Assembly (NCBI GenBank): GCA_005784505.1
Contig: VCAZ01000037.1
Span: 720,001-784,000, forward strand
DNA: 64,000 nt
Source: Bagarius yarrelli
Lineage: Eukaryota; Chordata; Actinopteri; Siluriformes; Sisoridae
Reading direction: 5' to 3'
The position numbers and the translations under genes are program-made. The number at the start of each line of letters is the position of its first letter. Position 1 is the first letter of the stretch. Below are positions 1-10,059 of this stretch, piece after piece. The notes beneath the pieces are model-generated. The model worked only from the letters and a program-made list of their open reading frames with translations, was not told the origin of the DNA and did not search any database.

Positions 1-807
1 GTATGACAACTTTATGCCTCTGTAAAGCATATATAGATATTTGTATATCACCCTTGTTCTAAAAGATAGGCACCATTACACTCTTCCTCCATTCCTCAGA
101 CATCTTCTCACTCACTAAAATCCTGTTAAACAATCTAGTAAGAAATTCCACTGCTCCTAGACATTTCCACACCTCCACCGGTATTTTATCAGGACCAACT
201 GTCTTTCCTCTTTTCATCCTATTCAAAGCCATCCTAATTTGCAACCATCGTCCCACATTTTCTTGGCTAACCTCTTCCTCTGTGTATTATCCTAAACTTC
301 CTCATTCCACCACCAAATCTCTTTATCTTTTTTCATCCTTTCATATGAAACACCTAGCACCTTTCTTCCTGTCTCCCTGATCACTGCCAAGAGCCTGCTT
401 TAATTCCTGTCTAAATTCTTTACACTATTCTTTCTTTTTTAGCTTCCACCACTTGGTTGTCTTCTCTACCTTTGACCTCTTCTTCTTCCAGACCAACATC
501 TTTATCCTACACACCACCATTCTATGCTGTCTGGCTACACACTCTACCTGTGTGCTCCTTCCTCCACTCTTATAAGTCACTATATGCTCCTCTCTTTTCT
601 GGAAAAAAAGTATTTACCACAGCTATTTCTATTCTCTTAGCAAAGTCTACTATCATTTGTCCTTCACTGTTTCTTTTCCTGACTCCAAACCTGCCCAACA
701 CTTCATCACCTCTGTTTCAGACACCTCTGTTTCAGACACCAACATGTCTATTAAAGCCTGAGCCTACTCTCTCTTCTTTGGGAATACTCACAATTATCTC
801 ATCTTCC
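1..807 (-). mobile_element. RTE-like LINE, reverse-transcriptase/linker part (split by LTR insertion)
   Basis: Read on the minus strand, 256-59 gives the N-terminal edge of reverse transcriptase (ALNRMKRGKTVGPDKIPVEV, then EWRKSVMVPIF). The bases from about 300 to 807 correspond to the linker and C-terminal endonuclease, with frameshifts. The element continues at 2757-3310 beyond a nested insertion and runs off the left edge of the window, so its palm domain is not visible. Confidence 0.85.
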
Positions 808-945
808 TGTAAGGTTCTTGTTTTGTTTTATGTTAGCTTAGCTTGCTAGATAGCTAACACTGCTATGCTAGCTAGCTAGCGAAGCTAGCATCTGTCATAT
901 TTTGGTTTTTGTTTACTTCCTGTTTTGTCCCCTTGTCCCCTTGAG
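808..945 (+). repeat. 5' LTR remnant
   Basis: The first about 135 bases match the start of the 3' LTR at 2321, with a small expansion of GCTAGCTAGC-type repeats around 865-890. The match stops near the first 27-bp minisatellite unit. Confidence 0.7.
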
Positions 946-948
946 CTT

Positions 949-1097
949 GGTCCTCTGTTCTGCCTGCCCCACCATGGTCCTATGATCTTCCTGCCCCGCC
1001 TAGGTCCTCAGATCCGCCTGTCCCTCCTAGGTCCTATGATCTGCCTGCCCCGCCATGGTCCTCTGAGCTGCCTGTCCCATGTAGGTCCTCTGTTCCG
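949..1097 (+). repeat. 27-bp minisatellite, block 1
   Basis: Five full units starting GGTCCT at 949, 976, 1003, 1030 and 1057, plus a partial unit at 1084. Each is 27 bases (nine codons). Confidence 0.9.
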
Positions 1098-1283
1098 ACT
1101 TTGCATTGCAGCTCAGCGGTTCTTCATCATGAAAGAGGCGGTGCCCATCTCAGAGGCTTTCCCTGTCATGGGAGTTGCCATCCTCTGCGTTTCGGCCACT
1201 TACTGCTCTGTTCACGCTTCTAAACCTGCCCAAGAGACGGATACGGAACCAGCACCAGACCCCGATCCCAGCCTGATCCTACG

Positions 1284-1614
1284 CCTGAGGGGCCTCCTGC
1301 CATGTCCGATGCCACACCTAAGGGGTCTCCAGCCATGCCTGATGCCACACCTGAGGGGTCTCCAGTCACGTCTGATGCCGAGCCTGAGGGGTCTCCTGCC
1401 ACGTCTGATACCGAGCCTGGGGAGTCTCCTGCCACGTCTGATGCCATGCCTTGGGGGGCTCCTGCCACGTCTGATGCCGAGCCTAAGGGGGTCTCCTGCC
1501 ACGTCTGATGCCATGCCTGAGGGGTCTTCTGCCACACCGGATGCCAAGCCTGTGGGGTCTTCTGCCATGCCTGGTGCCACGCCGGAGCAGTCTCCGGCCA
1601 CGCATGATGCCGAT
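1284..1614 (+). repeat. 33-bp minisatellite (eleven-codon units)
   Basis: About ten units starting CCTGAGGGG-like, each 33 bases except one of 34 bases near 1482-1515 that carries an extra G and shifts the frame. One frame encodes repeats like PEGSPATSDAE. Confidence 0.9.
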
Positions 1615-2191
1615 CCTGTTTATGCCAAGCCAGCATCGTCTGAGACTAAATGTGCCATGCCTCTGTCTAGTGTTATGCCTGCGGTGCCATGCCTCTGTTG
1701 TTGTTATGCCTCTCGTTTTCTTATTTGTGTTTATAAGGTTAGTCATAGCGGGGTATGTTCCTGTCCCGCCTTGGTCCTCTGTTCTTCCTGCCCCGCTTAG
1801 GTCCTCAGATCCGCCTGTCCCTCCTAGGTCCTATGATCTGCCTGCCCCGCCATGGTCCTCTGAGCCGCCTGTCCCATGTAGGTCCTCTGTTCCGCCTGTC
1901 CCACCTTGGTCCACTGATCTGCCAGCCCCGCCATGGTCTCCAGTTTGTTTTACTTCTGCCAAACCTGTTAATGCCATGCCCAACAAGCTGGTACCCACTT
2001 CTCAAACACCCCCTAAATATTTTTTGGGTGGGGGTAAGGGAATAATTCTCTTGCAGAGCCGGGACCAGGACCAGGACCGGGACCAGGATGTACTGTCCAG
2101 GCGACTAACCCAGATCTTGGGCCACGCCTACAAGGGTGCCACGATCCGCCTCGCCCTCCAGGCCATGAAGGGTTACACCGCCTCCCTATGA
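1508..2191 (+). pseudogene. Proline-rich repeat ORF inside the LTR element
   Basis: A 227-residue open frame covers the second 27-bp array (proline/serine repeats) and a unique tail with QDQDRDQDVLSRRLTQILGH and ending YTASL. The frame is not continuous with the PEGSPATSDAE frame of the 33-bp array because of the 34-base unit. No known enzymatic domain is recognised. It probably descends from a gag-like or passenger ORF of the LTR family rather than a host gene. Confidence 0.35.
1773..1934 (+). repeat. 27-bp minisatellite, block 2
   Basis: Six units at 1773, 1800, 1827, 1854, 1881 and 1908. The four units from 1800 on repeat the unit order of block 1 (1003 on) at a constant offset of 797 bases, so this is a second copy of the same array. 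In one frame it encodes nine-residue Pro/Ser repeats such as PPWSSEPPV. Confidence 0.9.
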
Positions 2192-2320
2192 AGCAAGGAT
2201 TGGGGCTCTGCTGCCTTTATTGTCCTGGAACGCCATCGCACCCTCAAGACCACCTCCATTCTTCCGCCCTCCTTAAGATGTTGTGTAGGTTGGAGTTTGG
2301 GCATCTGGAGCTGCCCATTA

Positions 2321-2756
2321 TGTAAGGTTCTTGTTTTGTTTTATGTTCGCTTAGCTTGCTAGCTAGCTAACATCTGTCATGTTTTGGTTTTTGTTTACTT
2401 TCTGTTTTGTCCCCTTGTCTTCCTGTCTTGTCATTCCCCTTGTCTCTGTGTCTTGTTCTCATTGGTCATGTGTTGTTCTTTGTCTCAGGTGTGTCTTGTT
2501 TTGTTGATTATTTCTTTGTGTATTTATAGCCCCTCTGTCTACCCTGTCTTTGTGGATTATTGTCTGCTGTTTGTATGCTACTAAGGAGAGTTCTTGTTCC
2601 TGTTCCTGTCTCTGTTCAAGTTAAGTTTGGTTTATGTTCTTTGTTTGTTGAGTTTTGTATATAGTCTTATTTGGTGTTTTATGTATAGTTCACTTCTGTA
2701 AATAAATACTGCACTTGGGTTCCAACTCTGTCTTGCCTCAGTGGACTACCGTTACA
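2321..2756 (+). repeat. 3' LTR
   Basis: The 436-base LTR runs from TGTAAGG to CGTTACA. It has a TATA-like TATTTATAGCC around 2520 and an AATAAA at 2701-2706 near its end, consistent with U3-R-U5 order on the plus strand. Confidence 0.7.
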
Positions 2757-3310
2757 CTTACTTACACCAGAACCTCTATTTTTCTTGTAACCCACAACCT
2801 AGTTGTGGGGCATAACTACTTACAAAATTTACAACAAGCCCTTCAATTTCTAACTTTAGACTCATCACCCTGTTTGACACTCTTTTTACCTCCAGAATAT
2901 TCTTCACAAACTCCTTTTTTCAGGATCACCCCTACCACATTTCTCCTCCTATCCACACCATGATAAAACAACTTGAATCCCAATCCAATACTACGAGCCT
3001 TGCTACCCTTCCAACTGGTCTTCTGTAAACACAATACCATAATATCAACCAGCTCTTTACCTTTCCCTGTCATTGTCCCAACATTTAGCGTCCCTATTCT
3101 TAGTCCCACACCTTTCCTGCCGACACCCTGTAGGTCAATGGCAATGTTAACCCGGGCCTAGACCGATCCGGTATGACATTTTGGCGGATGATTCGCATAT
3201 TTAGATTTGGCAAAGTTTTACGCCAGATGCCCTTCCTGACACAACTCTCCCTATTTATCCAGGCTTGGAACTTGCACCAAGGTTACAGGCTTGTTACCCC
3301 TGTGGCTAGG
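2757..3310 (-). mobile_element. RTE-like LINE, 5' part (endonuclease N-terminus and 5' end)
   Basis: The minus strand at 3109-2843 encodes the start of an AP-endonuclease (LRIGTLNVGTMTGKGKELVD, then the CLQKTSWKGSKA region). The segment 3150-3310 is a 5' end also found at 36489-36655. It joins the 1-807 segment if the 808-2756 insertion is removed. Frame breaks make it inactive. Confidence 0.85.
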
Positions 3311-3942
3311 TTATTTTTGTCTTATTCTGAAGCGTCTTTTTCTTGACTCTCACTTGGGATTTCCATCCTGTTTCATCTGTGGTTAATGTGCTTGCATGTT
3401 AAATAAAAATCTTTTAGGTGATGAGCATCTGCATGCGAAGGCAGTTTGGTAATGTGCCTTTGGTTAACTCTTTAAATCATTTGCTTCAGGCACGTTTATC
3501 TGAATCAGAATCTTTACACACTGATGAAGTTGTCTGTCAAAGCAACTCAGTAATAGAAAAAGTTTTAATAAAAGAAAACATATACATTGGCCATATGTAT
3601 ATGATTTAAAAAGAACATATACGGTATTCTTAAAAACAACCTAACCCCAGCACATAACTGCCTCCTTTACTCTCTGAGTCCCAGCTAACGATAATGCAAT
3701 GTTATGGTGTTTACTGCTTAACTACTAAGCTGGTCTGTTCTTCCCTAAAGCACACACTGTGCACAGGGGAGAAAAACCACAGGTGTGAACAAACTGACAT
3801 AATGAGTAAAGACAGCGACACCGAAATGTGACAAACAGATTTCTTATAGCCTAGGGGAATTATTTAGAATAGCCAGCAGTGATTTTTTTATTAATGTAAT
3901 AGATAGAGTAGAATAGAATAAAAAAAAAAATCACTCAATGCC
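3311..3942. other. No recognised feature
   Basis: AT-rich sequence between the RTE 5' end and a SINE. Short open frames only. Confidence 0.6.
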
Positions 3943-4098
3943 TGGCACTGTGGTATAGTGGGTCAAGGTGCCGGTACTCGTGCTGTTGCGCTCCTGTGGC
4001 CCGGGTTCAATTCCGGCTTGGGCGCCCTTCGGTCTCCCCTCTCTCTTCCCATTTTTATCTGTCCTTTCAATAAACGCAAAAATGCCCAAAAAATATAT
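3943..4098 (+). mobile_element. tRNA-derived SINE
   Basis: The head has an A-box-like TGGTATAGTGGGT (about 3951-3963) and a B box GGTTCAATTCC (about 4004-4014), spaced as in RNA polymerase III promoters. The tail ends CTGTCCTTTCAATAAACGC, a 3' end shared by several fish SINEs. It is not a tRNA gene: no cloverleaf or anticodon arm can be drawn with confidence. Confidence 0.7.
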
Positions 4099-4132
4099 GT
4101 TGCTTCATTTCATGTTATATTTGTGTGCTTAG

Positions 4133-4560
4133 TAGAGCTGAAACGATTAGTTAACATTATCAACAACGTCGCCAATAAAATATTGTTCGAATTGTTGTTT
4201 GATCTCATATGCCATAATTTAAGAGCCTGCAAGTGTACGTTTTAACCAGGGTGGCACTGTAGAGCAGGGTGGTTTTATTTATTAGTTTAAATTTGTATTA
4301 CAGATTTTTTTTATTGCAAAAGCCCAATACATAATTAACAAAGCCTACTGAATAATTAGTGAACTGAATGCAGCTGTATTTAAAAACAAGACATTTTCAA
4401 AATTTTAATTGATTTCTTTGTTTTATTTCTTAGTTAAAATAGACATAACTCAATAATTTATCTAATTGTAGAAGGTGAAAAAAAATCCTGATTAATCGCC
4501 TATTTATTCTAATAATCACTGATAATTTACTTTTAAAGATAATTGTTTGTTGCAGCTCTA
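4133..4560. mobile_element. hAT-type MITE with 8-bp target duplication
   Basis: The ends are TAGAGCTGAAACGATTAG and GTTTGTTGCAGCTCTA, imperfect terminal inverted repeats of a common fish hAT group. The flanks GTGCTTAG (4125-4132) and GTGTTCAG (4561-4568) match at six of eight bases, as for an aged hAT target duplication. No transposase ORF. Confidence 0.75.
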
Positions 4561-5612
4561 GTGTTCAGGCACAGAAACAGAAATACATGTATATATTATA
4601 TAGATTTTCCACTGAGTTTCTGAATGTTGATTTAAAGTGTGTATATTTCTTTTTTCTAGAATATTCATTCAAACCTGATGATACTGTGACTGTTGAAATT
4701 TGTGTTATTTTATATTTAAATCTTTGACATTGGTAATTATAATCCAAAATCTGCACATACCTTTAAGACATGTATCAGTTGTTTAATAACTCTTCATAAA
4801 TGTTTAAACAGATTAGATTTTATGTTGAATTATCGTCAGTTCTATAGATTTTGGTGCAGTATGTTATTGTGTGTGACAGCACGTCTTTCTTTTAATGTTT
4901 TTTTTATTTTGTGTTGGTAAAACAATTCTGATTTCGATTTCTGATCTAGTTGTTGGTATGATATTTCCATTTGTAAACTATAAATGTAAACTTATGTGGG
5001 ATTAATGGAAAATTAAATCTCCATAACTAATACATAACACACAAACAGGCCCATGCTAACATACTGTAACTTGGTCATGACATGGTCATGTGGGACAAGT
5101 TTACTGCCAGAGATAAGTGGGATTTTATCCCATCAGGCAACCAGAATACAGCCACATCAATTTGACTAAAGGACTTCCTATTTTTTTTGTTTACGTCATG
5201 TGCGTTTTCTGTGTCATGTGACTGTCTTGTCATGTGTTTTGACACTTTTCTTGTAATTAGTTTCTTCCCTAATCGTTTTACATAGTTTTTAGGTGTTTTG
5301 TCCTCATTCAGTTGTGTAAAGTATGTGTGTGATTCGGGTACATTTGGTGTTCAAAACCATTTTTTTCATTTTTTTCCCAAATGGTTAATTTTTTAATTAT
5401 TTCAAAAATTACTTATTTGCATTGATCACAAGATGTTACAAGATGTTACTGAGTCAGTATCAAGTGTCTTCTATAGCTAAAAAAAAAATCATTATTGGTC
5501 AGTGGATTTTTAGCATCATGTATCACTGTGTAATCAAATTCATTTGTTTTACTTTATTTTAAGCAATATTTAATTTAAGAAGTGATTTTTCTTATTCTGC
5601 CGTTGTTTTGTG
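4561..5612. other. No recognised feature
   Basis: AT-rich, without long open frames or clear repeats. Confidence 0.6.
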
Positions 5613-5706
5613 TAGCAAATGATCCTGGAGAAACATTTCATTTTATTGTGTACTGCCTCTGCTATATATGACATGACAATAGAGCTTCTCGAACTTGATT
5701 AAATTA
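5613..5706 (+). mobile_element. Rex1/Babar-type LINE 3' tail (truncated)
   Basis: The segment ATCCTGGAGAAACATTTCAT through GACAATAGAGCTTCTCGAAC matches, in reverse orientation, the 3' end of the Rex1-like element at 45183-45265. No coding part is left. Confidence 0.65.
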
Positions 5707-5868
5707 TAAAAAAATAACTTTCTTTTCCACAAAAATGTGTTCATAAATTTTGCGTCAATTCTGTTCTCTTCCCATACTTTGCCTAATAATTGGTGAAATT
5801 AGCTCCCATGACTATGAAGGATTTCACTTTCCCTCACTGATAAGATCTAAAGCACTAAAAGGTTTGTG

Positions 5869-5896
5869 CTCTCTCTCTCTCTCTCTCTCTCTCTCT
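5869..5896. repeat. (CT)14 microsatellite
   Basis: Pure CT run. Confidence 0.95.
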
Positions 5897-6334
5897 ATTT
5901 TAATGTAAAAAGTTTTTACAGCAAAAGTTTGAAAACTGTGTAACTTGTTCAAACCTTTTCAAAAGAAAAACTAAATCTATTATAACACACTGGGTAATTC
6001 AAAAATCTTTTAGTCCTAATTCAATCACTGCCATGTGCTCTTAGCATTTATGCTATCAAAAGGACCTTTTAGCTAAAAAAAAGTTGTAAAACTGTATTTT
6101 TTCTTTACTTTAGGTTATTTCTACACATTACATAAATCCATAAATGAGTTGACAAACAATAATATAAAGAAATCTGTTTCCGTTAAAAGTATAAAAAGAA
6201 AACAACTTTTTATGGAAATCCAATCGTTTGGCACTAAATTACTATGATTAAATATGTTTTCAATAAGATCCTAGAAATAGTTTTCTTTTTTAACATTCTG
6301 AAATGGCAAATGTATCCCTAATTCAAGCATTACC
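5897..6334. other. No recognised feature
   Basis: AT-rich sequence without a recognised element. Confidence 0.55.
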
Positions 6335-6633
6335 TGTACTAAAATTAAATAGTTCTTAAATATGATTCTGAAAGATTTATAATCGCTTTAACAATAGCCA
6401 TTGACTTAATGAATCCTGGGGAAATCATTATTGTAGTAAAAGCTGTTAAACAATAACTGTAATTGTTTTTTAAAAAAATGTAATGAAAGTAAATGACAGT
6501 AAAGGAGGGTTTAACCAAACACCAGTGTAGAATCTTTGTTGAAGGCAGAGCTTTTGAATAAGGAACTAGGGGTTAGAACATGGCAACGAAACAGCATGGC
6601 AACATAATAGAAGCAAGACAATAACAGACTAAA

Positions 6634-6636
<3 letters not shown>

Positions 6637-6712
<76 letters not shown>
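6637..6712. repeat. (TA)38 microsatellite
   Basis: Pure TA run of 76 bases abutting the 5' side of the Tc1 element, which targets TA. Confidence 0.97.
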
Positions 6713-6713
<1 letters not shown>

Positions 6714-7990
6714 TGGTTCTGCAGGTGGTGACCACAGACCACTTCTCAGTCCTATGCTTTCTGGCTGATGTTTTGGTCACTTTTGAATGCTGGCGGTGCT
6801 TTCACTCTAGTGGTAGCATGAGACGGAGTCTACAACCCACACAAGTGGCTCAGGTAGTGCAGCTCATCCAGGATGGCACATCAATGCGAGCTGTGGGCAA
6901 GAAGGTTTGCTGTGTCTGTCAGCGTAGTGTCCAGAGCATGGAGGCGCTACCAGGAGAAGGCCAGTACATCAGGAGACGTGGAGGAGGCCGTAGGAGGGCA
7001 ACAACCCAGCAGCAGGACCGCTACCCTACCTCCGCCTTTGTGCAAGGAGGAACAGGAGGAGCCCCCTGCAAAATGACCTCCAGCAGGCCACAAATGTGCA
7101 TGTGTCTGCTCAAACGGTCAGAAACAGACTCCATGGGGGTGATATGAGGGCCCGACATCCACAGGTGGGGGTTGTGCTTACAGCCCAACACCGTGCAGGA
7201 TGTTTGGCATTTGCCAGAGAACACCAAGATTGGCAAATTTGCCACTGGCGCCCTGTGCTCTTCACAGATGAAAGCAGGTTCACACTAAGCACATGTGACA
7301 GAGGTGACAGAGTCTGGAGAGGCCGTGGAGAACGTTCTGCTGCCTGCAACATCCTCCAGCACGACTGGTTTGGCAGTGGGTCAGTAATGGTGTGGGGTGG
7401 CATTTCTTTGGAGGGTCGCACAGCCCTCCATGTGCTCGCCATTAGGTACCGAGATGAGATCCTCAGACCCCTTGTGAGACCATATGCCGGTGCGGTTGCC
7501 CCTGGGTTCCCCCTAATGCAAGACAATGCTAGACCTCATGTGGCTGGAGTGTGTCATCCTGCAAGACGAAGGCATTGATGCTATGGACTGGCCCACCCGT
7601 TCCCCAGACCTGAATCCAACTGGGACGGAAGCACAGGTCTGGGAGGAGGAGATCCCTCAGGAGACCATCCGCCACCTCATCAGGAGCATGCCCAGGCATT
7701 GTAGGGAGGTCATACAGGCACGTGGAGGCCACACACACTACTGAGCCTCATTTTGACTTGTTTTAAGGACATTACATCAAAGTTGGATCAGCCTGTAGTG
7801 TGTTTTTCCACTTCAATTTTAAGTGTGACTCCAAATCCAGACCTCCATGGGTTAATAAATTTGATTTTCATTGATAATTTTTGTGTGATTTTGTTGTCAG
7901 CACATTCAACTATGTATTTAATAAGAATATTTCATTCATTCAGATCTAGGATGTGTTATTTTAGTGTTCCCTTTATTTTGTGAGCAGTAA
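6713..7990 (+). mobile_element. Tc1-like DNA transposon, 5' end missing
   Basis: The body matches a widespread fish Tc1 family in order: a non-coding leader, a transposase from 6818, then a 3' untranslated part ending TTTATTTTGTGAGCAGTAATA, the 3' terminal inverted repeat. The 5' terminal repeat is absent: the leader starts directly after (TA)38. Without a 5' end the copy cannot be mobilised. Confidence 0.88.
6818..7743 (+). pseudogene. Tc1-like transposase, broken
   Basis: The frame starts MRRSLQPTQVAQ with a paired-type helix-turn-helix, and VSVVSRAWRRYQE appears only after a +1 shift near 6896 (an extra G). Further shifts follow before 7096. The first two catalytic aspartates are present: LFTDESRF (D at 7267-7269) and MQDNARPHV (D at 7522-7524). 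The third catalytic residue, the Glu of the family NPIEHLW motif, is lost: after DWPTRSPDLNP the frame goes straight to a downstream segment, which implies about 90 bases deleted near 7620. The C-terminus (RHLIRSMPRHCREVIQARGG, stop at 7741) is intact. Confidence 0.9.
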
Positions 7991-8328
7991 TATATATATA
8001 TGTAAGTGTGTGTGTCATTTACTTTTATTTAAATGTTTTTTTTAAAACAATTACAGTTATTGTTTAACAGCTTTTACTACAATAAAGATTTTCCCAGGAT
8101 TCATTAAGTAAAAAGCTGTTATTAAAGCCTAAATTATATTTATTTAAGGACTATTTAATTTTAGTACAACTGTTACACTATATAATCTGAATAGATCATG
8201 ACTGAAAGATCATTTATCTACTTTTTTATTAGTTTCTTTTTGGGTTTTTTTGTGTTTCATTAGTTATATGTTGTCATGCCACTTTCTGTTTATCTGTCTT
8301 GTCTAGTCTTATTTATTAAATTACTGTT

Positions 8329-8500
8329 ATTTGGCAGAGGCTGTCCAGATTGAACATTTATCCCATTTCTTATACAATTAGGGGTTTAAGGGAGGGTTAA
8401 GGGCCTTGTTCAGTGGCCCAGCAGTGGCAGTTTAGTGATGCTGGGAATCAAACCCATGATATTTTGGTTAGCAGGTCAACTACTGAGCTACTCAATCCCT
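8329..8500 (-). mobile_element. tRNA-derived HE1/V-SINE-type SINE
   Basis: On the minus strand the order is a tRNA-like head (GTAGCTCAGTAGTTGA as A box, GGGTTTGATTCCCAGC as B box), a central segment ACTGAACAAGGCCCTTAACC typical of the conserved domain of fish HE1/V-SINEs, and a degenerate tail ending CTGGACAGCCTCTGCCAAAT. Confidence 0.75.
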
Positions 8501-9412
8501 TATTTGGTATTGATATAAATTTATGACCGAGAAGTTTAAAAATATATTTTTTTTTAGAGAGAGGCTACTTTTGTGCATTGTTGTTTTGATCTATATTATA
8601 AGACATTCCCACTGTTCTATTAATGAATAAACAAGTGTTTCTTCAAATGAAAGTTTTAATTTAAATTTGTAAAGTAATGCTTTTGTTGACATGTGACAAA
8701 AAGAAGTTGCAGGCAAAAAATTAACCACACATTTAGAAAAGTATGTAAGAGATATGGTTTGTTATTATATATTATTACAAATTATTATCAACATGAACCA
8801 CAGCAGCAGTTTGAGAGTTATTTTAAAATGAGAAAAATCAATAAAAAATGGAACACATTTACTAAGGAACATTGGTAAATCTGAACAATCGACGATCTTC
8901 AGTTCAAAACTAATGGCTTTGTTCCCCTGTACATGAGTCCTCTAAGCCCTTGTCATGAATTATTACCCTATAGTTAAAATTCTAACTAAAACCACAGATT
9001 AGCTTTGATAAACGAATTCCACTTCAACTGCAACATAAAAACATGACCATCTTTTACAATTCTATTTTAAGATTATCGTATTTAAATAAATAATTCTTTA
9101 AATGTTTTTAGATTGGCACAATACAATAATATCCACAGCCAAATAAACTGGTTAATGTTCACTCTGGTTAGAAGAAATGAACCTAAATAAACTATTAAAA
9201 AAAGCAAAAAAGTTAAATCCAGTCGAGGAAAAATAAATCCTAAGGCATTTTAAAGAATAATGCTTAAAGGGACTATCAGCGATTGCAACTATTTAATTAG
9301 CCAGGAGACAATATTTTACATACACATTTGCCACTGAATCAGTTCACAATTCATTTTGTTCTTTGGTGAAATGCAGCTAATCATATGTGCATGTAAGCAG
9401 GAATGTCTTTCT
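8501..9412. other. Intergenic, 3' of pdcd6; nothing recognised
   Basis: AT-rich, no long open frame. Part of it may be distal pdcd6 3' UTR. Confidence 0.5.
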
Positions 9413-9960
9413 TTTATTTCTTTTACATATGTATAAATTCCAGGAGGAAGTCGAGCCCACAGAAAAAAAGGAATAAAATACATTATTAATTTTTTTTAAT
9501 AAAAGTTTGCTTTTTTTGCAGTTGCAAAGCCTCATGCACACAACCATACAAAAGTACTTGTTCCTGCAAAGTAAAATAAAACTCTTCTGTATGTTCAATT
9601 GCACAGTTTAAAACGTTTACTGTAAACATGGCTTCAACAGAAAGCTTAGATCAGCTGAGTTCATGCTTCGACAATGATTTGGTTTATAAGAAGGCATGCA
9701 TCTGAATGGAGTTCTGACAAGTACTATGCAAATGTTGACACTAAATATGAAAGAAGGATGTTGTCTTACTATCTATTTAAAGGTTTTTACTTTTACTCTT
9801 TAAAGAAAGACAAAAACAGACAGACAATAACTGAAGCCCAAATCTCCAGTCCCATTAAACTTCAGTGAGGTGTATGTGTGTGTATGTGGGCATATTGGTA
9901 GAAGACCAGTTGGAGAAGAGAGATTTGTAGTTTGGCACTGCAGTTGTTGGTTGGGTTGTG
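9413..9960 (-). other. Probable pdcd6 3' UTR with candidate polyadenylation signal
   Basis: About 550 bases downstream of the pdcd6 stop contain no other feature. A canonical AATAAA on the minus strand lies at 9418-9413 and is the best candidate poly(A) signal. The end of the transcript is inferred, not seen. Confidence 0.4.
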
Positions 9961-10059
9961 CTATACGATGTTAAATACCATCGAAAGATACTGCTCGTAT
10001 GAAACCTGAATCCAGCCGTCCTGGTCTGTGTCATATCGCCTAAAGATGTCAGTTAACCT
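9961..10059 (-). CDS. pdcd6: pdcd6 exon 6 (EF hand 5 and stop)
   Basis: The terminal coding exon encodes R154-V185, RLTDIFRRYDTDQDGWIQ followed by the conserved C-terminus ending SMVFNIV, then TAG at 9963-9961. EF5 (from D163) is the dimerisation hand of penta-EF-hand proteins. Intron 5 is only 83 bases (10060-10142). Confidence 0.96.
   Translation of the reverse strand, partial: RLTDIFRRYDTDQDGWIQVSYEQYLSMVFNIV

Larger units (their letters stand above)
808..2756 (+). mobile_element. Non-autonomous LTR retroelement nested in the RTE LINE
   Basis: The element begins TGTAAGGTTCTTG at 808 and ends ACTACCGTTACA at 2756, giving TG...CA ends. The flanks CTTCC (803-807) and CTTAC (2757-2761) are a 5-base target duplication with one mismatch. 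The start sequence is repeated at 2321 as the 3' LTR. The interior carries 27-bp and 33-bp coding-like minisatellites and a proline-rich open frame (1508-2191), but no reverse transcriptase or integrase, so it looks like a TRIM/LARD-type passenger. Recombination or deletion has trimmed the 5' LTR to about 140 bases. Confidence 0.75.
6335..8168. mobile_element. Long inverted-repeat element enclosing a Tc1 insertion
   Basis: Left arm 6335-6498 and right arm 8013-8168 are imperfect reverse complements. The outer 29 bases and an inner stretch of about 65 bases (from TTAATGAATCCTGGG to CTGTAATTGTTTT) are nearly identical, while the middle is diverged. Between them lie about 140 unique bases, a (TA)38 tract and a Tc1-like transposon. 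The arms fit a non-autonomous DNA transposon with long terminal inverted repeats; the superfamily is unknown. Confidence 0.6.

Noticed and set aside
1284..1614. 33-bp direct repeats as a CRISPR array
   Set aside because: The units are contiguous without spacers and the genome is vertebrate.
925..1800. A 291-codon open frame as a host gene
   Set aside because: It is a frame through the 27-bp and 33-bp minisatellites of an LTR element, crossing the 34-base unit. No domain or splice structure.
3943..4098. A genuine tRNA gene
   Set aside because: A and B boxes are present, but no full cloverleaf can be formed and the 3' tail is SINE-like.
6511..6780. 89-codon minus-strand frame with a Tyr-Ile run
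   Set aside because: Translation of (TA)38.
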